Assembly (NCBI RefSeq): GCF_040838345.1
Contig: NZ_JBAKFF010000001.1
Location: forward strand, 372,001-436,000
Origin: Spiribacter sp. 1M189
GTDB lineage: Bacteria; Pseudomonadota; Gammaproteobacteria; Nitrococcales; Nitrococcaceae
DNA length: 64,000 bases
Reading direction: 5' to 3'
A program made the translations under genes and the position numbers. Positions 17,524 through 30,471 of this stretch are shown here, piece after piece (position 1 is the first letter of the stretch; each line of letters starts with the position of its first letter). A model generated the notes under the pieces. It saw nothing but the letters and a program-made list of their open reading frames with translations. It was not told the origin of the DNA and searched no databases.

Positions 17524-18921
17524 TCAGCTGACCCGGTTGTAGCCGTTCAGGGCCGCCACCCGGTAGCCCTCCGCCATGGTCGGGTAGTTGAAGGTGGTGT
17601 TCATGAAATAGCGCAGCGTATTGCCTGGTGCCGGCTGGGCCATGATGGCCTGGCCGATATGGACGATTTCCGCGGCTTGGTCGCCGAAGCAGTGGATGCC
17701 GAGCAGTTCGAGGGTCTCGGCATGGAACAGAATCTTGAGCATGCCGACGGTCTGCCCGGAGATCTGGGCCCGCGCCAGGTCCTTGAAAAAGGCATGGCCC
17801 ACCTCATAGGGCACCCGCTCGTCGGTCAGTTCCCGCTCGGTACGCCCGACGGAGCTGATCTCGGGGATCGTGTAGATGCCGGTCGGCACGTCGTGCGCCA
17901 GTCGGTAGTCACAATCGCCCTCGAGCATGTGGGTGGCGGCGTAGCGTCCCTGGTCATAGGCGGCGCTGGCCAGGCTGGGGTAGCCGATGACATCGCCCAC
18001 CGCGTAGATATGCGGCTGGGCGGTCTGGAAGTCCTCATTGACCTCGATCTGCCCGCGGCTGTTGGGCATGATGTCGAGCGCTTCGAGGCCCATGCCATCG
18101 GTGTTGCCCGTGCGGCCATTGGCCCAGAGCAGCAGGTCGCCCCGCAGGCGTTTGCCGGACTTGAGCGCCAGCGTCACGCCCTGTGCATCGGCCTGGATGC
18201 TTTCATACTCCTCGCGATGCCGGATCAGCACGCCATGCTCGCGCAGGTGATAGGAAATGGCATCGGAGATTTCGTCATCGAGGAACGCGAGCATCCGCTC
18301 GCGGGTATTGATCAGGTCCACCTTGATCCCGAGTCCGCGGAAGATCGATGCGTATTCGCTTCCGATGACGCCGGCGCCGTAGATGATCACGCTGCGTGGC
18401 GTGTGATCCAGCTCCAGGATCTGGTCACTGTCGCGGATGCGGTCATGAGCGAAGTCGACATCCGCCGGCCGATAGGGGCGGGAGCCGGTGGCGATCAGGA
18501 AATGCCCGGCGCTGAGTCGACTGGCGCGCCCGTCCGGGCCGGTGAGCTCGAGGGTGTGGGGGTCCAGAAAACGGGCCTCACCCTGCAGGACGGGAACGTC
18601 GTTTCTGAGGTAGAAGCGACTGCGCAGCCCGACCTGCTGCTCGATGACCTGTCGGGCATGACGCAACATGGTCGGGAAGGAGAGGTGTCTCGGTTCACCG
18701 GCCTCCCGGAAGAGCGGGGAGCTGTTGTACTCCATCAGCCGCCGGACGTTGTGGCGCAGCGCCTTGGAGGGGATCGTGCCCCAGTGCGTGCAACCGCCGC
18801 CCACTTCACGATGACGCTCGATCATCGCCACGCGCTGACCGCCCTTGGCGAGTTTCATGGCGGCGCCTTCGCCCGCTGGTCCGCTACCGAGCACAAGGGT
18901 GTCGAAGTGTTGATCGCTCAT
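17524..18921 (-). CDS. sthA: Soluble pyridine nucleotide transhydrogenase
   Basis: This 465-residue flavoprotein transfers hydride between NADPH and NAD+, mainly draining NADPH. The FAD-binding [14 protein letters not shown] lies at the N-terminus. The [17 protein letters not shown] segment keeps one cysteine but has Thr where disulfide reductases have the second Cys, which separates SthA from lipoamide dehydrogenase. The NAD-binding [18 protein letters not shown] and the C-terminal interface [20 protein letters not shown] are intact. Divergent from glcB across a 137-base gap that holds no other gene. Confidence 0.95.
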   Translation of the reverse strand: MSDQHFDTLVLGSGPAGEGAAMKLAKGGQRVAMIERHREVGGGCTHWGTIPSKALRHNVRRLMEYNSSPLFREAGEPRHLSFPTMLRHARQVIEQQVGLRSRFYLRNDVPVLQGEARFLDPHTLELTGPDGRASRLSAGHFLIATGSRPYRPADVDFAHDRIRDSDQILELDHTPRSVIIYGAGVIGSEYASIFRGLGIKVDLINTRERMLAFLDDEISDAISYHLREHGVLIRHREEYESIQADAQGVTLALKSGKRLRGDLLLWANGRTGNTDGMGLEALDIMPNSRGQIEVNEDFQTAQPHIYAVGDVIGYPSLASAAYDQGRYAATHMLEGDCDYRLAHDVPTGIYTIPEISSVGRTERELTDERVPYEVGHAFFKDLARAQISGQTVGMLKILFHAETLELLGIHCFGDQAAEIVHIGQAIMAQPAPGNTLRYFMNTTFNYPTMAEGYRVAALNGYNRVS

Positions 18922-19058
18922 GGCGTCCGCTCCGCGATAAATTGGCGATGATACCAGCCATGACGCGGCCTCGCCTTTAAGAAGGGGCCTTGCTGGTTTA
19001 TTTTATCGGGTCGGAATTACAGAACGTATTTCACAAACATCGTGACGAGGATGAGGCA

Positions 19059-21236
19059 ATGACGGAGCGCGTGCAGGTTGCAGGGTTGCAGGTGGCAAAG
19101 CCACTCCATGAGCTGATCGGCAGGGAGGCGATTGCCGGGACCGGCGTAGAAGAGCAGGCCTTCTGGCAGGGCCTTGCGGATATCGTCGCCGACCTGGGGC
19201 CGCGCAACCGGGCACTTCTCGAGCGGCGCGAGACGCTGCAGGCGCAGATCGATCAGTGGCATCGTGACAACCCGGGCGGGCATGCCGACCCGGGTTATCG
19301 GACCTACCTCGAGGAGATCGGCTATCTCCAGCCCGAGGTCGGGGATTTTCAGGTCTCGACAGCCAATGTTGACGCCGAGATTGCCGAGGTGGCGGGCCCG
19401 CAGCTTGTGGTGCCGCTCAGCAACGCACGCTATGCACTGAATGCCGCCAACGCCCGCTGGGGCAGTCTCTACGACGCGCTCTACGGCACGGATGCCATTC
19501 CCGAGACCGAGGGGCTGGAGCGCGGATCGCAGTTCAACGCCGAGCGTGCCCGGCATGTCGTGGCCTGGGCGGCCGCCTTTCTGGATGCCAGCTTTCCGCT
19601 GGCGGCCGGGTCGCATGCAGACGTCAGCGCCTACCGGGTAGAGCCGGGTGATCCGGCCCACACGCTGCGCGTAACCCTCGCTGATGGCGGAGAAACGGGT
19701 CTCGCCGACAACGATCAGTTCATGGGCTTCTCCGGTGACGCCGCCGCGCCGACGGGCATTCTGCTGCGTCGCCACGGACTGCACGCGGAGATCAGCATCG
19801 ATGCCGAGGATCCCATCGGCAGGAATCACCCGGCGGGTGTCCGCGACGTACTCCTCGAGTCGGCGCTGACCGCCATTCAGGACTGCGAGGATTCGGTGGC
19901 CGCGGTGGACGGCGAGGACAAGTCCCTGGTCTATGCCAACTGGCTGGGGCTGATGCGTGGTGATCTCGAGGAGCGGTTCTACAAGCAGGGGCGAGAGGTG
20001 GTCCGCACCCTCAATCCCGATCGCCACTACACCGGGGCGGACGGCAATCCACTGACCCTGCAGGGGCGCAGTCTGATGCTGGTGCGCAACGTGGGCCATC
20101 TGATGACGACGCCGGCGGTCCTGGACGCGGACGGCAACGAGATCCCCGAGGGCTTTCTCGATGCGATCTGCACCTCGCTCATCGCCATGCATGATCTCGA
20201 GCGCGATGGAGGGAACAGCCGCACGGGCAGTGTCTACATCGTCAAGCCGAAGATGCATGGCCCCGAGGAGGTGGCGCTGGCGGTCGAATTGTTCGCCCGC
20301 GTCGAGCAGATCCTCGGTCTGCCGGAGAATACGCTCAAGGTCGGCGTGATGGACGAGGAGCGTCGTACCACCGTCAACCTCAAGGCCTGCATTCGTGAGG
20401 CGCGGGAGCGGCTTATCTTCATCAATACCGGTTTCCTGGATCGCACCGGTGATGAAATCCACACCAGCATGGAAGCCGGCCCGATGATTCGCAAGGCGGC
20501 CATGAAGCAGTCGCGCTGGCTCAACGCCTACGAGGACTGGAATGTGGACAACGGCCTTGCCTGCGGACTGCCGGGTCATGCCCAGATCGGCAAGGGCATG
20601 TGGCCCATGCCCGATCGTATGGCCGACATGCTCGAGGCGAAGATCGGGCATCCGCGGGCTGGCGCCAACTGCGCCTGGGTGCCATCACCCACGGCGGCCA
20701 CCCTGCACGCGACGCATTATCACCAGGTGGATGTGCGTGAGCGGCAGGCGGAGCTCGCCGGGCAGTCACGGGCAAGCATCGATGACCTGCTGACGATTCC
20801 GGTCGCCGAGGATACCAACTGGTCAGAGACCGAAATCCGCGAGGAGCTGGAGAACAACTGCCAGGGCATCCTCGGTTACGTGGTGCGCTGGATCGAGCAG
20901 GGCATCGGCTGCTCGAAGGTGCCGGACATCAACGATATCGGCCTGATGGAGGACCGTGCCACGCTGCGGATCTCCAGCCAGCATATCGCCAACTGGCTCT
21001 ACCACGGCATCGTGAGCGAGGATCAGGTGATGGATACCATGAAGCGCATGGCGGCCGTCGTGGACCGGCAGAACGCGGACGATCCCACCTACACACCGAT
21101 GGCGCCCGGCTTTGACGGGATCGCCTTCCAGGCCGCCTGTGATCTGGTGTTCAAGGGCCGCGAGCAGCCCAGTGGGTATACCGAACCGCTGCTCCACGCC
21201 CATCGGCTGGCGCTCAAGGCAGGGCAGGGCGAATAA
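19059..21236 (+). CDS. glcB: Malate synthase G
   Basis: This 725-residue monomeric malate synthase condenses glyoxylate with acetyl-CoA. Length and motifs fit isoform G (about 720 residues): [53 protein letters not shown] and [23 protein letters not shown]. The catalytic region is around [22 protein letters not shown]. The ATG at 19059 with GAGG upstream gives the family N-terminus ([11 protein letters not shown]); the longer frame from 18990 adds unrelated residues. No isocitrate lyase is seen nearby, so use in glycolate or glyoxylate assimilation is as likely as a full glyoxylate shunt. Confidence 0.95.
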   Translation: MTERVQVAGLQVAKPLHELIGREAIAGTGVEEQAFWQGLADIVADLGPRNRALLERRETLQAQIDQWHRDNPGGHADPGYRTYLEEIGYLQPEVGDFQVSTANVDAEIAEVAGPQLVVPLSNARYALNAANARWGSLYDALYGTDAIPETEGLERGSQFNAERARHVVAWAAAFLDASFPLAAGSHADVSAYRVEPGDPAHTLRVTLADGGETGLADNDQFMGFSGDAAAPTGILLRRHGLHAEISIDAEDPIGRNHPAGVRDVLLESALTAIQDCEDSVAAVDGEDKSLVYANWLGLMRGDLEERFYKQGREVVRTLNPDRHYTGADGNPLTLQGRSLMLVRNVGHLMTTPAVLDADGNEIPEGFLDAICTSLIAMHDLERDGGNSRTGSVYIVKPKMHGPEEVALAVELFARVEQILGLPENTLKVGVMDEERRTTVNLKACIREARERLIFINTGFLDRTGDEIHTSMEAGPMIRKAAMKQSRWLNAYEDWNVDNGLACGLPGHAQIGKGMWPMPDRMADMLEAKIGHPRAGANCAWVPSPTAATLHATHYHQVDVRERQAELAGQSRASIDDLLTIPVAEDTNWSETEIREELENNCQGILGYVVRWIEQGIGCSKVPDINDIGLMEDRATLRISSQHIANWLYHGIVSEDQVMDTMKRMAAVVDRQNADDPTYTPMAPGFDGIAFQAACDLVFKGREQPSGYTEPLLHAHRLALKAGQGE

Positions 21237-21275
21237 CCGCGGACTCCCGATCGCCGGATCCTTTCGGCGCGCATT

Positions 21276-21306
21276 AAAAAAGCCCGGCCAATTGGCCGGG
21301 CTTTTT
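21276..21306. terminator. Bidirectional intrinsic terminator between glcB and acnA
   Basis: A perfect 20-base palindrome (GCCCGGCCAATTGGCCGGGC, 21282-21301) is flanked by six A on the left and five T on the right. It therefore forms a GC-rich hairpin with a U tract in both directions. It ends glcB on the plus strand and acnA on the minus strand. Confidence 0.93.
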
Positions 21307-21356
21307 CTGTTCAGGGCTTGCGGAGCAGCGGCGGGCGCTACTCCGCGAGGATGGCC

Positions 21357-24107
<2,751 letters not shown>

Positions 24108-24239
24108 GACTTCCTCCCGAAATCGTCGTGCGCGCAAGGCACCTCTGTTTTAGTGGGCTATTCACCCGGTTTACCGGCCAGAATTCTACATGATGCAGCG
24201 CCGCAAGGGGATGCCCCGAGTTGCCCTGCATCAACCGCG

Positions 24240-24857
24240 TCATGTCTCCGCGAGTGCCGCCTGAGCCGATTCGATCACCCGCCGCCGTCCAAAGACAAGC
24301 CGGAGCCGACCGCCGCCATTGAGCTGCCAGAGTCCGGCGGCCCGAATAGCCGCCAGGAGCAGGCTGCGAATGAGCGCCGCGTTACGGGCATCCTGTAAAT
24401 AGACCGCATGACCCTGGACCAGGATCCGCGGTCGCAGGGTGCTGATGTGCTCACTGTAAAGATCAGCGACGTTGTGGATGACGCTGTCATGCGTGAGCTC
24501 ACCGAAATAATCGGCCTGGGCGCGTGCCCGGTCGAGGCCTTGCGCGAGTTCCTGCAGACGCTGGCGATCGCGTCGCAGGCGCCGTTCGAGCTGCATGACG
24601 CTGATCAGGTAGCGGGTCAGATGCATGGCCGCTGGCTGGGTCAGATGACCGATTAAATCGCGCAGTCCCGGATCCAGTGCCCCCGGACCACCGTAGAGCG
24701 GCTCAATGGAGCCCTGGTAGTCGCCCAGAAGCCCGCTGATACAGGTTTCGGTGCGCTTGCGGTCATTGCCGCCGTGCTCAGCAAGGTTGCGGACTTCGCT
24801 CAGCGCCTGGAATACCGCTCCCAGGGCCAGCACCCGCTCGTGTTCAGGCTGCGCCAC
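24240..24857 (-). CDS. hflD: HflD, high-frequency lysogenization protein homologue
   Basis: This is an all-helical peripheral membrane protein of about 205 residues. Family features are LTRYLISVMQLERRLRRDRQRLQELAQGL and the C-terminal AAIRAAGLWQLNGGGRLRLVFGRRR. The GTG at 24857 is taken as start because it gives the short family N-terminus and overlaps the mnmA stop by 14 bases. Longer in-frame starts (24890, 24926) lie well inside mnmA. The mnmA-hflD pair is a conserved gammaproteobacterial arrangement. In E. coli HflD binds phage lambda CII; the general cellular role is poorly known. Confidence 0.88.
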   Translation of the reverse strand: MAQPEHERVLALGAVFQALSEVRNLAEHGGNDRKRTETCISGLLGDYQGSIEPLYGGPGALDPGLRDLIGHLTQPAAMHLTRYLISVMQLERRLRRDRQRLQELAQGLDRARAQADYFGELTHDSVIHNVADLYSEHISTLRPRILVQGHAVYLQDARNAALIRSLLLAAIRAAGLWQLNGGGRLRLVFGRRRVIESAQAALAET

Positions 24858-25965
24858 TGACCAGGCTCCGTTCCACCGGCAGACGCTCATCGATGATGCC
24901 CCCACCGAGGCACCGCTCGCCGTCATAGATCACCACGGATTGACCGGGGGCGACGGCGCGTTGCGGAGCGTCGAAGATCAGTTCCCGGCGCCCGTCCGCA
25001 CGGGGTGTGAGCCGGCCCGGCTGATCCGGCTGCCGGTGCCGTAGTCGGGCGGTACAACGGATCGGCCGGTCAGGACCCTTGCCGTCCACCCAGTGCCAGT
25101 CACCGGCGAGGAGTCCGTGATTCATCAATGCGGGGTGATCATGGCCCTGTGCGACCACCAGGCGATTGCCGGGCAGGTCCTTCTCAGCGACATACCAGGG
25201 CAGTCCGGGGCAGTTGGCCCGACCACCCAGATTGAGGCCGCGCCGCTGGCCGATCGTGTAGAAGGCAAGCCCCTGGTGGCGGCCGACTTCGTCGCCTTCG
25301 ACGGTGACGATCGGCCCCGGCTGTCGATCGATGTAGCGCGCCAGGAATGCCTGGAAGTCACGCTCGCCGATGAAGCAGATCCCGGTGCTGTCGGTTTTGT
25401 TGAAATTGGCAAAGCCGGCGGCGTCGGCCATTGCCCGCACGCGGGGTTTGGTGAGGCCGGCAAGCGGGAAAATGGCCGCTTCGAGTTGTTCCTGATCTAG
25501 CGTATACAGGAAGTAGGTCTGGTCCTTGTTGACGTCGGCGGCACGCAGCAGCGTTCTCACCCCCGGCTCGCCGCCGATGCCGGCATAATGGCCGGTCGCC
25601 ACTTGATCGGCGCCAAGGCGTCGCGCATGGTCGACGAATGCGCGGAACTTGATACGCTGGTTGCAGAGGATGTCGGGGTTGGGTGTCCGTCCGGCCCGGA
25701 ACTCTCTCAGGCAGTGGTCGAATACCTCGCTGCGGTAGGCGGCAGCGAAATTAGCGCGATGCAGCGGGATGCCAAGGACTTCGGCGACTTGAAGGGCATC
25801 GGCGTAGTCGGCCTCGGCCGAGCACTGGGTCTCGGTATCGTCGTCTTCCCAGTTCTTCATGAAAAGGCCCTCGACGCGGTAGCCCTGCTCGCGCAGGAGC
25901 CAGGCGCTGACCGCCGAGTCGACGCCGCCGGAGAGGCCAACGATGACGCGTGAATCCCTGTTCAT
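24844..25965 (-). CDS. mnmA: tRNA-specific 2-thiouridylase MnmA
   Basis: This 373-residue enzyme thiolates U34 of the tRNAs for Lys, Glu and Gln. The PP-loop ATP site SGGVDS is at 12-17. The catalytic cysteines lie in NPDILCNQRIKF (about 103) and GICFIGERDF (about 199), and KNWEDDD follows the usual lid region. The C-terminal beta barrel contains GRRELIFDAPQRAVAPGQ. It is followed by hflD with a 14-base overlap and is divergent from clpS. Confidence 0.95.
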   Translation of the reverse strand: MNRDSRVIVGLSGGVDSAVSAWLLREQGYRVEGLFMKNWEDDDTETQCSAEADYADALQVAEVLGIPLHRANFAAAYRSEVFDHCLREFRAGRTPNPDILCNQRIKFRAFVDHARRLGADQVATGHYAGIGGEPGVRTLLRAADVNKDQTYFLYTLDQEQLEAAIFPLAGLTKPRVRAMADAAGFANFNKTDSTGICFIGERDFQAFLARYIDRQPGPIVTVEGDEVGRHQGLAFYTIGQRRGLNLGGRANCPGLPWYVAEKDLPGNRLVVAQGHDHPALMNHGLLAGDWHWVDGKGPDRPIRCTARLRHRQPDQPGRLTPRADGRRELIFDAPQRAVAPGQSVVIYDGERCLGGGIIDERLPVERSLVSGAA

Positions 25966-25981
25966 GGCGTGGAGGATAACA

Positions 25982-26010
25982 TTGGCGATTGCCCGTCGAC
26001 CTTTTAGAAT
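25982..26010 (+). promoter_or_regulatory. Probable sigma-70 promoter of clpS-clpA
   Basis: TTGGCG (25982-25987), a 17-base spacer and TAGAAT (26005-26010) match four and five of six consensus positions with ideal spacing. Transcription would start near 26017, about 42 bases before the clpS ATG. Confidence 0.6.
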
Positions 26011-26058
26011 CCATCAACAATCCCCATCTTGTTGATACCGGCCCCGGGACGAGCGGTG

Positions 26059-26379
26059 ATGAGTGAAGAGAACGATCCGAAACGCGACGATGATCTGTCG
26101 GTCGAAGAGGCGAAGCCCAGCGTCAAGCAGCCGCCGCTCTATCGCGTCGTCCTCCTCAATGACGACTACACGCCCATGGAATTCGTGGTAGAGGTGTTGC
26201 AGACGTTCTTCCGGATGGACCGGGACCAGGCGACGCAGGTCATGCTCCACGTCCACACCCGCGGCAAGGGGGTGTGCGGCGTATTCAGCCGCGACATTGC
26301 GGAGACCAAGGTCGATCAGGTCAACGACCATGCCCGCGAGAATGATCACCCGCTCATGTGCACGATGGAGCCGGCATGA
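26059..26379 (+). CDS. clpS: ClpS, N-degron adaptor of ClpAP
   Basis: This 106-residue adaptor presents proteins with Leu, Phe, Tyr or Trp at the N-terminus to ClpA. The acidic flexible tail ([16 protein letters not shown]) leads into the core [24 protein letters not shown], where the NDDYTPM loop lines the N-degron pocket. [24 protein letters not shown] follows. The ATG at 26059 gives the family length. clpA starts 58 bases later, as in most Proteobacteria. Confidence 0.96.
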   Translation: MSEENDPKRDDDLSVEEAKPSVKQPPLYRVVLLNDDYTPMEFVVEVLQTFFRMDRDQATQVMLHVHTRGKGVCGVFSRDIAETKVDQVNDHARENDHPLMCTMEPA

Positions 26380-26437
26380 GCCGGAACCGATCCGGGACGA
26401 ACCGGGTCAAACCAACAGGATTTCAGGTGAGAGGCCG

Positions 26438-28708
26438 ATGCTAAGCAAAGAGCTCGAGTTCACGTTGAACCTCGCTTTCAAGGAGGCGCGTGACAAGCGT
26501 CATGAATTCCTCACGGTGGAGCATCTGCTGCTGGCGTTGACCGACAACCCGGCGGCACTCGAGGTGCTGCGTGCCTGCGGTGCGGATCTTGACGCCCTGC
26601 GACAGGATCTGGAGGCGTTTCTCGACGAGACCACGCCCCTGCTGCCGCCCAACGACAACCGTGAGACTCAGCCCACGCTGGGTTTTCAGCGCGTCCTGCA
26701 GCGCGCCATCCTGCATGTGCAGTCCTCCGGCAAGAAGGAGGTCAGTGGTGCCAATGTGGTGGTCGCGATCTTCAGTGAGCAGGAGTCACAGGCGGTCTAT
26801 TTCCTCCACAAGCAGAACATCTCCCGGCTGGACGCGGTGAATTTCCTCTCCCACGGCATCTCGAAGGTGTCCGGCGAGGAGGGAAGCAGCGAGCCCGATC
26901 CTTCTCAGGAGGAGGGTGAAACCGCCGAGGAAGGTGGTAGCGCCAAGCCGCTGGAGAGCTTCGCGACGGATCTCAATGCCCGTGCCCGGCAGGGTCGGAC
27001 CGATCCGCTGATCGGCCGAAAACACGAGGTCGAGCGCACCATCCAGATCCTCTGTCGGCGGCGCAAGAACAACCCGCTCTACGTGGGCGAGGCGGGCGTC
27101 GGCAAGACCGCGATCGCTGAGGGGCTCGCCAAGCTCATCGAGGATGGCGATGTGCCGGAAGTGCTCGCCGATGCCACCATCTACTCCCTTGATCTGGGCG
27201 CGCTGGTGGCGGGCACGAAGTACCGCGGCGACTTCGAGAAGCGCCTCAAGGGGCTGCTGGCACAGCTCAAGAAGGAAGAGCACGCGATTCTCTTCATCGA
27301 CGAGATCCACACCATCATTGGCGCGGGGTCGGCGTCTGGCGGCGTCATGGATGCTTCCAACCTGCTCAAGCCCATGCTCGCCAGCGGTGAGCTGAAGTGC
27401 ATCGGCTCCACGACCTACCAGGAATACCGGGGCGTATTCGAAAAGGATCGCGCCCTGGCCCGTCGCTTCCAGAAAATCGACGTGCCCGAGCCGACGGTGG
27501 ATGAAACCGTGCAGATCCTTCGAGGGCTGAAAGACCGGTTTGAATCCCATCATGGGGTGCGCTACACCCATCCGGCACTGGAATCGGCAGCGGAGCTGGC
27601 GGCCAAGTACATCACCGACCGGCACTTACCGGACAAGGCCATTGATGTCATCGATGAGGCCGGTGCCAACCACCGTCTACTCCCGCCGTCGCGGAAGAAA
27701 AAGACCGTGGGCGTCGGCGATGTGGAGACCATCGTCGCCAAGATGGCGCGTATCCCTCCCAAGCGTGTGTCCACCTCGGACATGCGGCTGCTCGAGACCA
27801 TGGAGAAGGACCTCAAGCGCGTGATCTATGGCCAGGACGAGGCCATCGATACGCTCGCGGCGACCATCAAGATGTCCCGCGCCGGCCTGCGTGATACCGA
27901 AAAGCCGGTGGGTAGCTTCCTTTTCGCCGGCCCGACCGGCGTCGGCAAGACCGAGGTGACCCGGCAGCTTGCCGAGATCATGGGGATCAACCTGATCCGC
28001 TTCGACATGTCCGAGTACATGGAACGGCATACGGTCTCCCGACTGATCGGTGCACCACCGGGCTATGTCGGTTTCGACCAGGGCGGACTGCTTACCGAGG
28101 AGGTGCTCAAGCATCCCCATTCGGTGGTCCTGCTGGACGAGATCGAGAAGGCCCATCCGGATGTCTTCAACCTGCTCCTGCAGGTGATGGACCATGGCTC
28201 GCTGACTGACAATAACGGGCGGCACGCCGACTTCCGCAACGTCATCCTGGTCATGACGACCAACGCCGGCGCGGAGGAGCAGAGCCGGAGGACCATCGGC
28301 TTCACGCCGCAGGATCAGAGCAGCGATGCGCTCGAGGTGATCCGCAAGCAGTTCACGCCGGAATTCCGCAACCGGCTGGATGCCATCATCCAGTTCAACG
28401 GCCTGGCCGCCGAGGTGATTCAGCGGGTGGCGGAAAAGTTCATCCGCGAGTTACGCCATCAGCTGGCGGAGAAGCGCGTGACCCTCGAGGTGAGTGACGA
28501 AGCCAGGGCGTGGCTGGCGGAACAGGGCTATGATCCGAAGATGGGCGCACGGCCGATGGCACGGCTCATCCAGGATAAGCTCAAACGTCCTCTGGCTGAC
28601 GAGCTGCTGTTCGGACGTCTCGCCAACGGTGGCCATGTGCGGGTGGATCTAGATGAGACCGGCGAAGCGCTGGCCTTTCACATCGATACGCCGGAGCCGG
28701 TCGAGTAG
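26438..28708 (+). CDS. clpA: ClpA, ATP-dependent unfoldase subunit of ClpAP
   Basis: This 756-residue AAA+ unfoldase matches E. coli ClpA (758) in length. The N-domain (MLSKELEFTLNLAFKEARDKRHEFLTVEHLLLAL) docks ClpS. D1 has Walker A GEAGVGKTA (about 217) and D2 has GPTGVGKTE (about 498). The linker DPSQEEGETAEEGGS joins the N-domain to D1. The ATG at 26438 is preceded by AGAGG; open reading upstream overlaps clpS and is not coding. Convergent with infA six bases later. Confidence 0.96.
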   Translation: MLSKELEFTLNLAFKEARDKRHEFLTVEHLLLALTDNPAALEVLRACGADLDALRQDLEAFLDETTPLLPPNDNRETQPTLGFQRVLQRAILHVQSSGKKEVSGANVVVAIFSEQESQAVYFLHKQNISRLDAVNFLSHGISKVSGEEGSSEPDPSQEEGETAEEGGSAKPLESFATDLNARARQGRTDPLIGRKHEVERTIQILCRRRKNNPLYVGEAGVGKTAIAEGLAKLIEDGDVPEVLADATIYSLDLGALVAGTKYRGDFEKRLKGLLAQLKKEEHAILFIDEIHTIIGAGSASGGVMDASNLLKPMLASGELKCIGSTTYQEYRGVFEKDRALARRFQKIDVPEPTVDETVQILRGLKDRFESHHGVRYTHPALESAAELAAKYITDRHLPDKAIDVIDEAGANHRLLPPSRKKKTVGVGDVETIVAKMARIPPKRVSTSDMRLLETMEKDLKRVIYGQDEAIDTLAATIKMSRAGLRDTEKPVGSFLFAGPTGVGKTEVTRQLAEIMGINLIRFDMSEYMERHTVSRLIGAPPGYVGFDQGGLLTEEVLKHPHSVVLLDEIEKAHPDVFNLLLQVMDHGSLTDNNGRHADFRNVILVMTTNAGAEEQSRRTIGFTPQDQSSDALEVIRKQFTPEFRNRLDAIIQFNGLAAEVIQRVAEKFIRELRHQLAEKRVTLEVSDEARAWLAEQGYDPKMGARPMARLIQDKLKRPLADELLFGRLANGGHVRVDLDETGEALAFHIDTPEPVE

Positions 28709-28716
28709 ACCGGCTC
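28694..28716. repeat. Hairpin spanning the convergent clpA and infA stops
   Basis: GAGCCGGTC (28694-28702) and GACCGGCTC (28708-28716) form a perfect nine-base-pair stem with the five-base loop GAGTA. The loop and stem base contain the clpA TAG (28706-28708), and the right arm enters the infA stop at 28715. No T tract follows on either strand, so it is not a standard intrinsic terminator, but it may stabilise both mRNA ends. Confidence 0.6.
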
Positions 28717-28933
28717 AGCGGGCGCGGTAGACGATTCGGCCCTTGTTGAGGTCGTAGGGGGTCAGTTCGACGGTGACCTTGTCACCGCGCAGGATACGGA
28801 TGTAGTGCTTGCGCATCTTGCCCGAGATGTGAGCCGTTACGGTGTGACCGTTCTCCAGCTCGACACGGAACATCGTGTTGGGCATCACTTCGGTGATCGT
28901 GCCCTGCATCCGGATATTCTCTTCCTTCGCCAT
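28715..28933 (-). CDS. infA: Translation initiation factor IF-1
   Basis: This 72-residue S1/OB-fold factor binds the ribosomal A site during initiation. The sequence ([50 protein letters not shown]) is full length and canonical. It is last in the minus-strand run FemAB-like, aat, bpt, infA, 73 bases after bpt, and may have its own promoter in that gap. Confidence 0.98.
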   Translation of the reverse strand: MAKEENIRMQGTITEVMPNTMFRVELENGHTVTAHISGKMRKHYIRILRGDKVTVELTPYDLNKGRIVYRAR

Positions 28934-29006
28934 TCAGCCTCTCTCTTATGGCCGTAAAAGCGGGGATTCTACCGGAGCCCGGGGCGATCACCAATAACTC
29001 CGCGCG

Positions 29007-29729
29007 CTAATCGCTCGGGACCCAGCCATCGGGGGCGAGATGCTCATGTGGCCGGAAGCCGGTTTTGTAGTCCATGCCAGGACAGCCGGCAATCCAGTAT
29101 CCAAGGTAGAGCCAGTCACGCTGCCGTCGCCGCGCCTCCTCGATCTGCAGGAGAATGGCGAGGGTACCCAGGCCGCGTTGGCCGGCCTCGGGTTCGTAGA
29201 AGGTATAGACCGCCGAGAGGGCGCCGCCGGTGTCGTCGGTGACCGCGACGGCGAGCAGTTCGCCGCCGGGACGCTGGCGCAGCTCGATGAATTCCGTCGG
29301 GCACCAGCTGGCGGTCAGATACTGCCAGTAAAGGTCGGGGTCGGCCTCGTCCATACCGCCTCCGGGGTGACGCGCGGTCACATAACGGCTGTAGAGCTCG
29401 AAATGCTCGGGCCGGTAACGAAAGCCGACGTTGATCAGGTCGATATCCGCGTTGTCCCGCAGGCACCGTCGATGCCGGCGTCGCGGCCGGAATCGCGCCA
29501 CCGGAATGCGCAGACTCTGACAGGCCTGGCAGCCGGGGCAGGCTGTGCGGTAGATATGCTCACCGCCACGGCGAAACCCCTGGGCCAGGAGTTCGTCGTA
29601 AAGGGCGGGGGTCGGCGAGAGGCGCGGGTCGACGAAATCGAACTGCGAGGGCCGGTCATGCAGGTACGGACACGGGCGATAACCTGTGCCGAACAGCCGG
29701 ATGCGCTTCGTGCCGCGGGCTTCAGTCAT
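29007..29729 (-). CDS. bpt: Aspartate/glutamate leucyltransferase (Bpt/Ate family)
   Basis: This 240-residue aminoacyl-tRNA-protein transferase adds Leu to N-terminal Asp or Glu and makes substrates for ClpS-ClpAP. Family features are the RLFGTGYRPCPYLHDRPSQFDFVDP start, the cysteine cluster YRTACPGCQACQSLRIPV, FYEPEAGQRGLGTLAIL and the C-terminal YLGYWIAGCPGMDYKTGFRPHE. The ATG at 29729 overlaps the aat stop by eight bases (ATGACTGA). Leucyl rather than arginyl specificity is inferred from the bacterial Bpt clade. Confidence 0.92.
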   Translation of the reverse strand: MTEARGTKRIRLFGTGYRPCPYLHDRPSQFDFVDPRLSPTPALYDELLAQGFRRGGEHIYRTACPGCQACQSLRIPVARFRPRRRHRRCLRDNADIDLINVGFRYRPEHFELYSRYVTARHPGGGMDEADPDLYWQYLTASWCPTEFIELRQRPGGELLAVAVTDDTGGALSAVYTFYEPEAGQRGLGTLAILLQIEEARRRQRDWLYLGYWIAGCPGMDYKTGFRPHEHLAPDGWVPSD

Positions 29730-30471
29730 CGTCCCAACCCTCGGTGACCGCCTCACGGCCGATGTCCAGCCGCCAGGGACCGATCCGCGTTGGCTGACGC
29801 TGGCTGGCGGCCAGGGCGAGCAGGAAGCGCTTGCGGGGGATCTGTTCGGCACCCATGCGTAGCAGGTGGGTGGTGGGCATCTGGCAGTCGAGGAAATCGA
29901 AGCCCCAGGAGCGGATCTGGCGCATCAGCCAGGCCATGGCGATCTTGCTGCCATTGGGGGCGCGGCTGAACATGGATTCGCCAAAAAATGCGCCTCCCAG
30001 CGATACCCCGTAGAGGCCGCCGATGAGCGCGTCCTGGCGCCAGACCTCGATGGAATGCGCCAGCCCGACGACATGAAGGTGGCTATAGGCGGCCTTCATG
30101 TCGTTGGTGATCCATGTGCCCAGCTGATCCGAACGGGGTTCGGCGCAGGCCGCCACCACGGCATCGAAAGCGCTATCGAGGCTGACATGGTAGTCGTCCC
30201 GGCGCAGCGTACGGCGAAGCGATCGGCTGATATGAAAGCCCGAGGGCGAGATGATCGCCCGAGGATCCGGGCTCCACCACAGGATCGGCTCCCCCGGCGA
30301 GAACCATGGGAAAGCGCCGGCGCGATAGGCCGACTCCAGTCGTGTGGGAGACAACGAAGCGCCGATGGCGAGCAGGCCGTTGGGCTCCGCTAGGGCGGTC
30401 TCCGGGTCCGGTAGTGGCGTGGTCTCATCGTCGGGCGCCAACCAGGGAATCGGTAGCAGGGGTTCAGTCAC
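29722..30471 (-). CDS. aat: Leucyl/phenylalanyl-tRNA-protein transferase
   Basis: This enzyme of about 249 residues transfers Leu or Phe from tRNA to N-terminal Lys or Arg, creating type-2 N-degrons. Characteristic are YRAGAFPWFSPGEPILWWSPDPRAI, GGLYGVSLGGAFFGESMFSRAPNGSK and FDFLDCQMPTTHLLRMGAEQIPR. The start is taken as GTG at 30471, which overlaps the upstream gene's stop by eight bases (GTGACTGA) and gives V/M-T-E-P. A frame extension to 30531 is not family-like. Coupled to bpt through a matching eight-base overlap. Confidence 0.94.
   Translation of the reverse strand: MTEPLLPIPWLAPDDETTPLPDPETALAEPNGLLAIGASLSPTRLESAYRAGAFPWFSPGEPILWWSPDPRAIISPSGFHISRSLRRTLRRDDYHVSLDSAFDAVVAACAEPRSDQLGTWITNDMKAAYSHLHVVGLAHSIEVWRQDALIGGLYGVSLGGAFFGESMFSRAPNGSKIAMAWLMRQIRSWGFDFLDCQMPTTHLLRMGAEQIPRKRFLLALAASQRQPTRIGPWRLDIGREAVTEGWDDD

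Noticed and set aside
17239-18951. 570-codon frame antisense to sthA
   Set aside because: sthA is canonical end to end; the antisense frame crosses the thioesterase gene as well.
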